A stretch of 64,000 nucleotides of DNA from Bacillota bacterium (GTDB lineage Bacteria; Bacillota; Clostridia; Acetivibrionales; DSM-1351): NCBI GenBank assembly GCA_023397905.1, contig JAEWSZ010000134.1, positions 1 to 64,000 of the forward strand, read 5' to 3'. The translations under genes and the position numbers were made by a program. Of the stretch, positions 51,381 through 59,892 are shown piece by piece (the stretch's first letter is position 1; the number at the start of each line of letters is the position of its first letter). The notes under the pieces are model-generated. The model worked only from the letters and a program-made list of their open reading frames with translations, was not told the DNA's origin and searched no databases.

Positions 51381-52214
51381 TCAGTATAACATACCTCCGA
51401 AGCCCCTGGCTATTTTAATGAAGCACAAATCCAGCCATTTTGTATTGATGGCCTGGTTATACCAGTATTCCATGTCAATTTCAGACTTCAGGCTCAGAAA
51501 TTCAAGGGCCTTCCTCAGCTCAGCATGATTTGTGAAAGCTTCCGCATCCACATACCCCATTTTGCCGTTCAGATTCACAAGATACCAGCTGCCATTCATT
51601 ACGGCAGCTATATTAACGGCGCTTCCCGGCTTGAGGCTGCCAATGCTCTTTGAAGCCTTATCCGGAAGTTCATAGGCATACGCGGCTTCCACAATATTTT
51701 TAGTCGAATTCTCAAAGGTAATTTTTATGTCGGAGGTATCTCCCGCAAAATATTTGAGCCTGCCAAAGACATTAAAGGAATCGAACAGGTTGGTATTGAC
51801 CACCCCATATGACGTGCCGCGGGCTTGGGTCACTTTGTTATTGCCCATATACACTCCGCAGTGAATTATACCAGCCGAAGTATTCCTGAAGCAGATATCA
51901 CCGGTTTTCAGCTGTTTTTTTGTGATAGGAGTGCACAGGGCGGAATAGATGCCCTGAGAGGTGTAATCAGCGGTCTTTTGGATAATCCCCAATTTCCTCA
52001 AGGTGTACACAATAAGGCCCGAGCAGTCATAATACTCCTTGCCCAGCCACTTCTCGGCAGAATAACCGCTGTAATAATACTTAGACCTGCCGAATTTTTT
52101 AACCAGCGCGGCTAAAGCTTCCTTTGTAAGCGGTTCGGCATTCTGCCCTCCGTACACATATCCGCATCCTATTTTAGAGTTTATAACAGATACAAATTCC
52201 TGCAATTTGTTCAA
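51381..52214 (-). CDS. NlpC/P60-family hydrolase with SH3-like region
   Basis: The roughly 277-residue protein has an NlpC/P60 peptidase domain: catalytic Cys in YYDCSGLIVYTLRKLGI, the His in GIIHCGVYMGNN, with GDICFRNTSAG between, and an SH3b-like segment (SLKPGSAVNIAAVMNGSWYL, GKMGYVDAEAF). The TTG at 52214 has AGGGTGGG six bases upstream and is preferred to longer frames. These enzymes cut peptidoglycan stem peptides. No signal peptide is visible from this start, so export is unclear, and it may be released by a phage-like or holin route or act after lysis. Confidence 0.85.
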   Translation of the reverse strand: MNKLQEFVSVINSKIGCGYVYGGQNAEPLTKEALAALVKKFGRSKYYYSGYSAEKWLGKEYYDCSGLIVYTLRKLGIIQKTADYTSQGIYSALCTPITKKQLKTGDICFRNTSAGIIHCGVYMGNNKVTQARGTSYGVVNTNLFDSFNVFGRLKYFAGDTSDIKITFENSTKNIVEAAYAYELPDKASKSIGSLKPGSAVNIAAVMNGSWYLVNLNGKMGYVDAEAFTNHAELRKALEFLSLKSEIDMEYWYNQAINTKWLDLCFIKIARGFGGMLY

Positions 52215-52329
52215 AACGACCCACCCTTTCATATTATGATTTTTCCATCGTCTGCGGAGACGGAAATCATCTTCACAGACGGTATATTCACATAATATGA
52301 AAGAAACAAACCTCATGCTAATTCAAATT

Positions 52330-53043
52330 TTATCTTTTATGGCCTTCAGACATGTACTCGGAATATCTCCCCAGTATATTGCCCTTTCCGGATACGCCGA
52401 TGGGGATCCGGTCCCCGTTTTTAATATAAAAAGTATTCTCATCGGCCCTGTCAATGGCGTCCATATTCACAAGATAGCCCTGATGGGTGCGCAGGAATTT
52501 CCTGCTCCCCAGCTGCCTTTCCAGCTCATCCAGAGTGGCGCCGGTCCTGATAAGAAACTGATCCGTATGTATAAGGCTGACGTTTCTTATGGACTCAATA
52601 TATTGGATATCGTGCAGAGCTATCTTTACAGGAGTGTTCTCGGCCATGATTTCCAGCGTCTGCTTCAGTTCGCGGATGTATTTTGCGGAACGCCGGAGAC
52701 AGGATCTGACGCTGCTTTCCTCAATGGGCTTTTCGATATAGCTTTTAACTCCCAGTTCGTAGCCTTCCTCGAAGTAATTATCAATAGACGTAATAAAGAC
52801 AATAACCACGCTGTCGTCGGTTTTTCTGATAGCGCCGGCGCATTTCACCCCATCCGCCCCGGTGGAATACAGGTCGAGAAAAATAATGTGGTACCTCTTG
52901 CGGGCAGCCCCGGACAGCAGCTCCTCACCGCTGTCATACTCATCTATGCGGCAATCCCACAACTGCTCGGAACAATACTGCCCGATATATTTTACCATGG
53001 CCTTTTTATCCTTCTGAGCGTTACCGCATACAGCTACTCTCAC
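52330..53043 (-). CDS. LytTR-family response regulator
   Basis: The roughly 237-residue protein has a receiver domain (VRVAVCGNAQKDKKAMVKYI, IIFLDLYSTGADGVKCAGAI with the phospho-Asp in FLDLY, FITSIDN, GVKSYIEKPI) and a C-terminal LytTR DNA-binding domain (IALHDIQYIESIRNVSLIHT, FLRTHQGYLVNMDAIDRADE). The receiver lacks the usual paired acidic residues near the N-terminus (VCGNAQKD), so phosphorylation may be altered. GTG at 53043 has GGAGGT seven bases upstream. No cognate kinase is adjacent; targets unknown. Confidence 0.88.
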   Translation of the reverse strand: MRVAVCGNAQKDKKAMVKYIGQYCSEQLWDCRIDEYDSGEELLSGAARKRYHIIFLDLYSTGADGVKCAGAIRKTDDSVVIVFITSIDNYFEEGYELGVKSYIEKPIEESSVRSCLRRSAKYIRELKQTLEIMAENTPVKIALHDIQYIESIRNVSLIHTDQFLIRTGATLDELERQLGSRKFLRTHQGYLVNMDAIDRADENTFYIKNGDRIPIGVSGKGNILGRYSEYMSEGHKR

Positions 53044-53105
53044 AAAAACTACCTCCAAGTAATTGATCTGTTTCTGCCCCCGGATCCGGATATGTCCTTT
53101 TTTTC

Positions 53106-53136
53106 AAGGGGTATTGCAAATTCAATACCCCTTTTT
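53106..53136. terminator. Hairpin with T-run beyond cysS
   Basis: The perfect 11-bp stem AAGGGGTATTG/CAATACCCCTT lies directly after the cysS stop. Its best T-run is on the plus strand, so termination of cysS through it would be weak; it may still act as an mRNA end-protecting hairpin. Confidence 0.5.
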
Positions 53137-53137
53137 G

Positions 53138-54523
53138 CTATAAATATTTTATTTTAGGCCCTGCTGCCGTGTCCTCCACGGCAATGCCCATTGCCTTGAG
53201 TTCATCCCTTATTTCGTCCGAACGCTTCCAGTTCTTGCCCGCTCTGGCCTGCTGCCGTTCCTCCAGCAGCTTCCCGACTTCCGGCGTGACTTCGGGCCCA
53301 TCGGTTTCAGTTTTTCTCTTATCTAAATCAAAGCCAAATATTTTGTTCATTTTGGTCAAAAGTTCAAATATCTGCTGGGACTTCTTCCCGTATCTGACGG
53401 CATTCCAGGCTATGCCCAGAGCCTTCGGTATATTCAGGTCGTCGTTTATTGCGGCTTCAAAATCGCTGAGAAACTCATCAATAACTCCGCTGTCAATCTT
53501 TTCGCTTCCGCCCTTGTGTGAGAGCACCCCTTCCACAAACCTGTCATAGGATACCTGGGCCGACTGCATAACAACCCAGGTAAAATTGAGCTTGTTCCTG
53601 TAGTGGGCGTTCAGGCACATATATCTGAAAGCCAGCGGGTCATAGCCCTTTTCCCGCAGGTTGTCGATGGTGTAGGTGTTTCCCAGGCTCTTGGACATCT
53701 TTCCGTTATTCACCATCATAAATTCGCCGTGCATCCAGTAGTTGACCGCAGGTTTCCCCAGCAGGGCCTCCGACTGGGCTATTTCATTTTCATGATGTAC
53801 CGGGATATGGTCCACGCCGCCGGTGTGAATATCAAAAACATCCCCCAGGTACTTTCTGCCCATGGCCGAACATTCGATATGCCATCCGGGATAACCCATT
53901 CCCCACGGGCTTTGCCACTGCATGATATGTTCCTTGGGAGCTTTTTTCCAGAGCGCAAAGTCAGCCGGATGGTGCTTTTCCTCATTTACCTCCACCCTGG
54001 CCCCTGCTATCTGATCCTCAAGATTGGCTCTTGACAGCTTTCCGTAGCCGTCAAATTTCTGTATGTCAAAGTATATGCCGTCGCTGGTCTCATATCCGAA
54101 TCCCCTGTCAACCAGGCCTGTGACAAATTCAAGCATTTCAGGTATGTGTTCTGTGGCCTTTGGCACTATATCGGGGACCTCTATATTTAATGCCTTTATA
54201 TCCTTCATGAATATATCGGTATAAAATTCAGCTATTTCCCAGGGGGTCTTCTTCTGTTCGCGGGCTCCCTTTACCATCTTGTCCTCGCCCTCGTCCTCAT
54301 CGGATACCAGATGGCCCACATCGGTAATATTCATTGCATGCTTCAGCGTATAGCCGTCATATTCCAGCACTCTTCTCAGCATGTCCATGAATACGTATGT
54401 CCTTAAATTGCCTATATGTGCATAATTGTACACGGTAGGGCCACATGAATATATACGAACCTCTTTTTCATTTATAGGTTTAAATTCTTCCTTTTTTCTC
54501 GAAAGTGTATTATAAACTTTCAT
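53138..54523 (-). CDS. cysS: Cysteinyl-tRNA synthetase
   Basis: The 461-residue class I synthetase has the HIGH motif as HIGN in CGPTVYNYAHIGNLRTYVF, zinc-site residues beginning with the first Cys of YSCGPT, GWHIECSAM and HHENEIAQSEA, and KMSKSLGN. It charges tRNA-Cys. It is 80 bases after cysE, the conserved pair coupling cysteine synthesis to its use. No T-box leader is visible between them. Confidence 0.97.
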   Translation of the reverse strand: MKVYNTLSRKKEEFKPINEKEVRIYSCGPTVYNYAHIGNLRTYVFMDMLRRVLEYDGYTLKHAMNITDVGHLVSDEDEGEDKMVKGAREQKKTPWEIAEFYTDIFMKDIKALNIEVPDIVPKATEHIPEMLEFVTGLVDRGFGYETSDGIYFDIQKFDGYGKLSRANLEDQIAGARVEVNEEKHHPADFALWKKAPKEHIMQWQSPWGMGYPGWHIECSAMGRKYLGDVFDIHTGGVDHIPVHHENEIAQSEALLGKPAVNYWMHGEFMMVNNGKMSKSLGNTYTIDNLREKGYDPLAFRYMCLNAHYRNKLNFTWVVMQSAQVSYDRFVEGVLSHKGGSEKIDSGVIDEFLSDFEAAINDDLNIPKALGIAWNAVRYGKKSQQIFELLTKMNKIFGFDLDKRKTETDGPEVTPEVGKLLEERQQARAGKNWKRSDEIRDELKAMGIAVEDTAAGPKIKYL

Positions 54524-54603
54524 CTTGTTCTCCCTTCCTCTTTCTGGTTTATCTATCCATAAATAATTCTGTCCGGCAGATTATAAAATTTTTAGATTTT
54601 ATA

Positions 54604-55407
54604 TTATTTAATATCATTATCAACATTCGCATTTACATTTATATCGGTATTTGCATTCGCAACTTTATTTGTATTTGCAGCTGTATTTACATTTGTATTT
54701 GCAGCCGTATCAGCATTGCCGTCAACTGTCCTGCCGATCTTCTTTTTGGAAGAATACACGCCATCGTCGTTGCCTGCCATCCGCTGCTCCAGATGCTGGA
54801 TCCGGGACATCAGCCTGCATATCTCCTGAGAAATGGGATCGGGCATGTGTATCTGATCAAGGGATTCGGAGGGCGCAAGAACTCTCCTGTCGCCTTTTTT
54901 AACAGTTCTTCCCTTTACTCCTACCACAGTGGAGTATGGCTCCACTTCAAAGGCTACGAAGGTGTTGGCGCCTATTGTGGAATTATCTCCTATTTTAAAC
55001 GGGCCCAGCACTTTTGCTCCGGCTCCGATCAGCACATTGTTCCCCACGGTAGGATGACGCTTGGAGCCCTTATCCTTGCCGGTTCCGCCCAGAGTTACCC
55101 CGTGGTAAATGGTGCAGTTGTCTCCGATTTCCGCCGATTCGCCGATAACGACTCCCATGCCGTGGTCGATAAACAGACCCCTTCCGATTTTGGCTCCGGG
55201 ATGGATCTCGATTCCGGTGAAATGTCTGGCAAATTGTGAAATAAATCTGGCAAGCAGAAATCTTTTCTTCCTGTAAAACCAGTGCGCTATCTTATGATAA
55301 ACCAGCGCATGAAAACCGGGGTAAAGAAGTATTACCTCCAAGGTACTTTTAGCCGCAGGATCACGGCTTGCTATTAATCTGGCATCATTTAAAAGTCCTT
55401 TTCCCAT
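54604..55407 (-). CDS. cysE: Serine O-acetyltransferase with Asn/Ala-rich tail
   Basis: The roughly 267-residue CysE has the N-terminal helical part (GLLNDARLIASRDPAAKSTL) and a left-handed beta-helix of hexapeptide repeats (GIEIHPGAKIGRGLFIDHGM, GVVIGESAEIGDNCTIYHGV, TLGGTGKDKGSKRHPTVGNN). It makes O-acetylserine for cysteine synthesis. The last 40 residues are a low-complexity run of NTAAN/NVNA-type units coded by TTTGTATTTGCAGC-like repeats; most CysE proteins end near residue 225, so the tail is extra. The ATG at 55407 has AGGAAGG upstream. It is followed by cysS. Confidence 0.95.
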   Translation of the reverse strand: MGKGLLNDARLIASRDPAAKSTLEVILLYPGFHALVYHKIAHWFYRKKRFLLARFISQFARHFTGIEIHPGAKIGRGLFIDHGMGVVIGESAEIGDNCTIYHGVTLGGTGKDKGSKRHPTVGNNVLIGAGAKVLGPFKIGDNSTIGANTFVAFEVEPYSTVVGVKGRTVKKGDRRVLAPSESLDQIHMPDPISQEICRLMSRIQHLEQRMAGNDDGVYSSKKKIGRTVDGNADTAANTNVNTAANTNKVANANTDINVNANVDNDIK

Positions 55408-55603
55408 ATGCCCTTCCTTCAAAAATATATCTCTCCATACTATACCGGAAACCCAGACTCCAAATCGGGGCTCCCTATAAAGTATATTCCCATCTTCAAC
55501 AATAAATTAATCCCAGGCGCGCCTGTATTTTTCCGCAATTATTCAATTGCGCACTTTCAGATATAGACATTTTAACAGTTTTGATTTTGCATGTAAATGC
55601 AGA

Positions 55604-55665
55604 ATTCAGATTTCAGGAGCCAGGATTCAGAATAAAACCCTAACGTCGGGAGTCGGAATAAAAAG
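55604..55665. repeat. Inverted copy of the CTGAATCC repeat
   Basis: The complement reads GTTTTATTCTGAATCCTGGC and CTCCTGAAATCTGAATTCTG, matching the tandem units at 50011-50262. A single decayed unit. Confidence 0.7.
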
Positions 55666-55699
55666 TATAAAAGTACTATAAGAAAGGTCCGGAGACAGA

Positions 55700-56046
55700 G
55701 TACACTTGTTTAGAATCGCAGAAGCAGGCTCCGAAGATAAAGCGAAGGGGCATTTCTGCCCCCATATGCTTTTATCAATTCCCAAAATGGCGTCCCCAGT
55801 ATTTTGACACCTAGCCCAAGCTAGGTGGGTGTCCCGGTGGTATTTTCAGCCTTCCTTCGCCGTTGCACAACGTTCACGCCGTGTGTCGGAATTAATCAAG
55901 GCCTGACATAGAATACCAGACAGCAGACTCCCTTATTACAGATGTAGGTTCAAAATAAAGGTCTTTCGCGCTCATTTCAGGATATCTCTATCAAATTTAA
56001 GAATAAAGACCGATAGAACTTCAAATCCTATCAATTCCTGCTTTAT
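55700..56046 (-). ncRNA. Candidate structured noncoding RNA upstream of cysE
   Basis: A strong promoter fires into about 350 bases without a gene. On the minus strand several pairings appear in order: GATAG...CTATC, GGTCTTT...AAAGACC, a CCTAGC-TTGG-GCTAGG hairpin near 55815, and GGGGCA-GAAA-TGCCCC at 55747-55762. The phrase GGAATTGATA occurs near both ends. It could be a stable RNA of 6S/raiA-like size or a long leader of cysE, whose start is 300 bases further. I do not recognise a family, and the 3' end is a guess. The rest of 55408-56154 has no gene. Confidence 0.45.
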
Positions 56047-56052
56047 AGCCCT

Positions 56053-56081
56053 ATTATAGCACCAGCATACTGCAATGTAAA
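56053..56081 (-). promoter_or_regulatory. Strong promoter before the candidate RNA
   Basis: TTTACA and TATAAT are 17 bases apart on the minus strand. The nearest downstream start codon on that strand is that of cysE, about 640 bases away. Confidence 0.75.
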
Positions 56082-56154
56082 ATAATTATTAAAATTGTTT
56101 AGAAGATATATCGCCCACTATCTGCTGTTATCTTTATTTTTATTATTCTCTTAC

Positions 56155-56409
56155 CTATATCCTTTCATACCTGTTCCTCGAAAATCCCGGGATAACCCTG
56201 TATATGGCTTTGATTGGCGTATTGCAGGTGACGGCCTCCCTCTCTACTACATTTAAGTACTCCTCAGGAAATTTCAGGCACAATCCGCAGCCTCCTTTGA
56301 CAACATGGCACGGCGTCGATACGATCTCAAACTTATACCCTCTTCTTTCCAGCGCTGAATCCAGCTTATATACAAAATTTCCCGTCTCCAAAATTGCAAT
56401 ACATTTCAT
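56155..56409 (-). CDS. DUF3343 small protein
   Basis: The 84-residue protein matches DUF3343, short Firmicutes proteins proposed to carry selenium or sulfur: KCIAILETGNFVYKLDSALE, FEIVSTPCHVVKGGCGLCLK with the conserved Cys and CGLC pair, FPEEYLNVVE, and IYRVIPG. The cysteines sit after a strand-helix start, in an arrangement suited to thiol chemistry. AGGAGG precedes the ATG, and a structured leader lies immediately upstream. No selenium genes are visible here. Confidence 0.85.
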   Translation of the reverse strand: MKCIAILETGNFVYKLDSALERRGYKFEIVSTPCHVVKGGCGLCLKFPEEYLNVVEREAVTCNTPIKAIYRVIPGFSRNRYERI

Positions 56410-56424
56410 ACGAACCTCCTATAT

Positions 56425-56531
56425 GCGTGAAAACCGCACAGGCAAGCAATCTTAAAAATCCGCCTGCGGGTCTTTGGTATGTGAAAAAATACCAATGTGC
56501 GCACCGAATGTCTGCTTCGCGATTTTCACGC
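56425..56531 (-). promoter_or_regulatory. Structured 5' leader of the DUF3343 gene
   Basis: A 13-bp closing stem (GCGTGAAAATCGC with GCGGTTTTCACGC, one G-U) encloses GGTAT...ATACC and CCGC-AG-GCGG hairpins. It ends 15 bases before the start codon, next to AGGAGG. The form suggests a small regulatory leader or riboswitch-like element; I do not recognise its class. Confidence 0.5.
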
Positions 56532-56625
56532 TGACCACTCTCAAATTATTATAAATAATGTGTCCTGCCCCACTTTTTTATTACACATTACATAATATTG
56601 AAGTGATTATTAAAAAGTTCCGGGA

Positions 56626-57513
56626 CTATTTTGCCATTCCAATTTTGTTAAGCCTCGCATGATAAAAAAGATATTGCTGGGCATAGCCCGTCAGATTTCC
56701 GAAGTGTTCTCCCGCAAACTTCTGTATTTCCTTCAGGGTAGAATCTTTTTTCAGGTACAGCTCCTCCATTACCCTTTTGACCCACACATCGGTCGGGAAA
56801 ACGTCAAATTTCACCCCGCTGAAAAGCAGTATGCAGTCTGCTACCTTGGGCCCGACCCCCGGCAGCTTCATCAGCTCTTTTCTGGCGGCCTCCGTACCCA
56901 TGCCCAGCAGCCTGTCCCTTGTGACCGCATTCTGGTTGACAAGCCTGGAGGTCTCATGGATGTATTTGCACCTGAAACCGGCCCTGCACTGCTGTATTTC
57001 CTCCAATGTGGAATTGGCCAGTGCCGCCGTCTCCGGGAAGCTGTAGTATGCCATGTCGGAGTCGATACAGCCGCCTTTCAGCGCAGACAGCGAATCCACC
57101 GTTTTCATGATCCTTGGAATCATATTATTTGCAGAAATAATAAAGGATATCAGCATCTCCCAGAAATCCTGCCTGAGCAGCCTGATACCGCAGCCTGTTT
57201 TAATTGCCTCCTTCATTATGGGGTCTTTTTCGAGAACGGCTTTTATTTCCGAATAATCCGTTCCCAGATCGAAATAGTCGTACCATATATCCACGAAATC
57301 CTGCAGGGTGGCATTTCTGATGTAAAGCACATCCCCTTCCATACTCACATTTACTGCTCTGCCTCCCACAATGCCCCTGTAGCTCCCGTCCTGCTGCTTT
57401 ATCCACCTGAAGCACTGCCCGCACTCAAAAATGTGGGTCAGATCAAAGTCCTTTACCTTGCCGATTGACAGTACTCCGTCCTTTTCCTCCGCAGAATATC
57501 CCCTGTACTCCAT
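56626..57513 (-). CDS. ogg: 8-oxoguanine DNA glycosylase (Ogg1-like)
   Basis: The 295-residue HhH-GPD protein has an N-terminal OGG_N-type domain (HIFECGQCFRWIKQQDGSYR) and the helix-hairpin-helix LMKLPGVGPKVADCILLFSG with the catalytic Lys of GPK-V. Then comes DVFPTDVWVKRVMEEL with the conserved Asp. It excises 8-oxoguanine and nicks the strand. C-terminal AQQYLFYHARLNKIG has no iron-sulfur cluster, as in Ogg1. It is divergent from the DUF6062 gene. Confidence 0.92.
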   Translation of the reverse strand: MEYRGYSAEEKDGVLSIGKVKDFDLTHIFECGQCFRWIKQQDGSYRGIVGGRAVNVSMEGDVLYIRNATLQDFVDIWYDYFDLGTDYSEIKAVLEKDPIMKEAIKTGCGIRLLRQDFWEMLISFIISANNMIPRIMKTVDSLSALKGGCIDSDMAYYSFPETAALANSTLEEIQQCRAGFRCKYIHETSRLVNQNAVTRDRLLGMGTEAARKELMKLPGVGPKVADCILLFSGVKFDVFPTDVWVKRVMEELYLKKDSTLKEIQKFAGEHFGNLTGYAQQYLFYHARLNKIGMAK

Positions 57514-57698
57514 AACATTTATCCCTCTCTTTGTTTAAAATATGTTAAGCTCAAAATGTGCTGACGCTAATAAGTTTTTACCCATTGTACCACAATCCAA
57601 TCAGAGTTTTTTTGGCGATGAAGCAATTGCATATTCAATTGCCGGCTTAAATGATATAATTATTCATAATTGTAATAAATAAAGAGATGGAGATCAAC

Positions 57699-58475
57699 AT
57701 GAAGGAAAAAATATACACAATACCCGTTTCAGACGCCTTTGCCGAGGATTGCGAATGCCCCCTGTGCGTGCTGGAAAAAAAGCTTGAAGATGAAAGCATC
57801 GACTATGCCCTGGGCCCGTCGCTGATGGAGCCCGACAAACGCCAGGAGACCAATGAACTGGGATTCTGCAAAGCCCATTTTGAAGCCATGTACAACAAGC
57901 AGGCCAACAGATTGGGACTGGCCCTGATGATAGATACCTTTCTCCAGGAAAAAAACTCCCGGCTTAAAAAGCTTTATGAAAGCAAGGCCCGCTCACTGGA
58001 AAAGGATGCTTCTTCCGGCCTGGTCAAAAACATCACCGGCAGGCTGTCCTCAAAGCAGACCGATACCGACAAGCTGGTTTCCGAGCTGGTTTCCGAGCTG
58101 GACCACATCGAAAACAGCTGCGCCATATGCAGCAAGCTGGAACACACCATGGACAGGTATATTGACGTAATATTTTATTTGTACTTCAAGGAGCCCGACT
58201 TCCGTGAAAAATTTCATTCCAAAAAGGGCTTTTGCCTAAAGCACATGAAACAGCTGCTGACTTCAACGAAAAAATATCTGAACGCCTCCGAAACAGCCAT
58301 ATTCGTTAAAAATCTCATGGAAATGCAGCTGCTCCATCTGGAAAGGATAGAAAAGGAAGTTGAGTGGTTCACAAAAAAATTCGATTACAGATTCAACGAC
58401 GCTCCCTGGGGAAATTCCAAGGATGCGGTAATAAGGAGCATCCAAAAAATACGGGGGAATTGTGATTTAAAATAG
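57699..58475 (+). CDS. DUF6062 zinc-motif protein
   Basis: The 258-residue cytosolic protein matches DUF6062. It is built as a duplicated half: CECPLCVLEKKLEDESIDY with GFCKAHFEAMYNKQ in the first, and NSCAICSKLEHTMDRYIDV with GFCLKHMKQLL in the second. Each half offers a CxxC plus C-x2-H set, as in zinc-binding sites. The ATG at 57699 has GGAG six bases upstream. It is the only rightward gene in this part, and a terminator follows. Function unknown. Confidence 0.82.
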   Translation: MKEKIYTIPVSDAFAEDCECPLCVLEKKLEDESIDYALGPSLMEPDKRQETNELGFCKAHFEAMYNKQANRLGLALMIDTFLQEKNSRLKKLYESKARSLEKDASSGLVKNITGRLSSKQTDTDKLVSELVSELDHIENSCAICSKLEHTMDRYIDVIFYLYFKEPDFREKFHSKKGFCLKHMKQLLTSTKKYLNASETAIFVKNLMEMQLLHLERIEKEVEWFTKKFDYRFNDAPWGNSKDAVIRSIQKIRGNCDLK

Positions 58476-58646
58476 TAACATTTCAATTTACTGTTCAATA
58501 TTATGTAAAGTAGATAGAGCTATCTCTATCGTACCTATGAGCACCAGATGACTGCTACCCCATCCTGTACCGGTCCTCCCCCTGGCACAGCAATCAATGT
58601 CATATTAGTGCGTTATTCGCGGTGTCTTTGAAACAACCTTTCACCG

Positions 58647-58694
58647 GCACCCGAAAGAAAAGGATATGGCTTGTAACCAAACTTTTTCGGGTGC
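58647..58694 (+). terminator. Terminator between DUF6062 and metA
   Basis: The stem GCACCCGAAA/TTTCGGGTGC lies between the convergent DUF6062 and metA genes, with A- and T-rich loop sides. It can serve both. Confidence 0.6.
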
Positions 58695-58718
58695 TCATAG
58701 GTAGTCAAATAACCTTAT

Positions 58719-59672
58719 TTATTTTCCTAATTTAGTCAGATCATACGGTGTTTCCTGGTATACGTAATAGTTGAGCCAGTTCTGATACAGCAGGTTGCCA
58801 TGGCCCCTCCACCTCACCACCGGACATGCGCCGGGATCGTCATTTGGAAAGTAGTTTTTAGGAACGGCTATGTCCAGCCCCTTTTCAACATCTCTCACAT
58901 ATTCCGACTTCAAGGTAAGAGGGTCGTACTCGGAATGTCCCGTTGCAAAAATATGCCTGCCGTCTTTTGAAGCCACCAGATACACACCCGCTTCATCCGA
59001 TTCGGCCAGGATCTCCAGTTCCTCCACCTTGCATATGTCCTCACGCCTTATTTCCGTGTGTCTTGAATGGGGAACATAAAAAATATCGTCAAAGCCCCTG
59101 AGCAGCTTCACATGCTCCTTGCTCTTGTAATGTGGGAAAACTCCGAACATTTTGTTCGGAATATCGTATTTCTGTATCCCATAATGATAATACAATCCCG
59201 CCTGGGCGCCCCAGCATATGTGGAGGGTAGAGTACACGTTTGTCAGGCTCCACTCCATTATCCTGGTCAGTTCCTCCCAGTAGTTCACCTGCTCGAAGGG
59301 CAGCTGTTCAATGGGGGCGCCTGTTATAATCAGCCCGTCAAAATGATCGTTGCATATTTCATCAAAAGTCTTGTAAAACTCTATCAGATGCTCCTCGGGA
59401 GTGTTTTTAGGCATGTGGGATGCCGGGTATAAAAAAACGGTCTCAATCTGGATCGGTGTATTGCCCAACAGCCTGAGCAGCTGCGTTTCGGTGGTTATTT
59501 TGGTAGGCATGAGGTTTAAAATAACTATTTTAAGCGGCCTTATATCCTGATGATAGGCTCTGTCCTCAAACATGACAAATATATTCTCATTATTCAGTAC
59601 TTCCGCTGCCGGCAAATTATCAGGTATTCTTATAGGCATATCACTTAACCTCCCAAAGCCATAATCCTCCAA
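58719..59672 (-). CDS. metA: Homoserine O-acyltransferase MetA
   Basis: This 317-residue MetA-family enzyme has PIRIPDNLPAAEVLNNENIF, IVILNLMPTKITTETQLLRL, GLIITGAPIEQLPFEQVNYW, the catalytic Cys in LHICWGAQAGLYYHYG, and the His/Glu of FATGHSEYDPLTL. Despite the historic succinyltransferase name, most Firmicutes MetA enzymes use acetyl-CoA. The adjacent O-acetylhomoserine sulfhydrylase gene supports that here. It follows metY by 220 bases in the same direction. Confidence 0.95.
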   Translation of the reverse strand: MEDYGFGRLSDMPIRIPDNLPAAEVLNNENIFVMFEDRAYHQDIRPLKIVILNLMPTKITTETQLLRLLGNTPIQIETVFLYPASHMPKNTPEEHLIEFYKTFDEICNDHFDGLIITGAPIEQLPFEQVNYWEELTRIMEWSLTNVYSTLHICWGAQAGLYYHYGIQKYDIPNKMFGVFPHYKSKEHVKLLRGFDDIFYVPHSRHTEIRREDICKVEELEILAESDEAGVYLVASKDGRHIFATGHSEYDPLTLKSEYVRDVEKGLDIAVPKNYFPNDDPGACPVVRWRGHGNLLYQNWLNYYVYQETPYDLTKLGK

Positions 59673-59892
59673 ATAAGTATATGACTATTCCATTTATTCA
59701 ATAAAGTCGTAATATAAATTATATATTTACGGAATAAAAAGTCAACAGCCTGAAATTTGCAGTATGCAAAACAGAAACAAAAGTAAAAAAATAACAAATG
59801 CAATATATGTAGAAAAACAAGTTATCCTCGCGCTTAAGCGGCCTGTATAACACTACACACATTGCATTTGTATATTTCTTACTGCAAGTATC

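Noticed and set aside
54505..55239. A 244-codon plus-strand frame opposite cysE
   Set aside because: Antisense to well-supported hexapeptide repeats; its IYI/CIC-rich start reflects the cysE low-complexity tail.
55408..56154. Cysteine T-box leader for cysE-cysS
   Set aside because: No T-box bulge sequence is found on the transcribed strand; GGTGGTATT-like text occurs only on the other strand.
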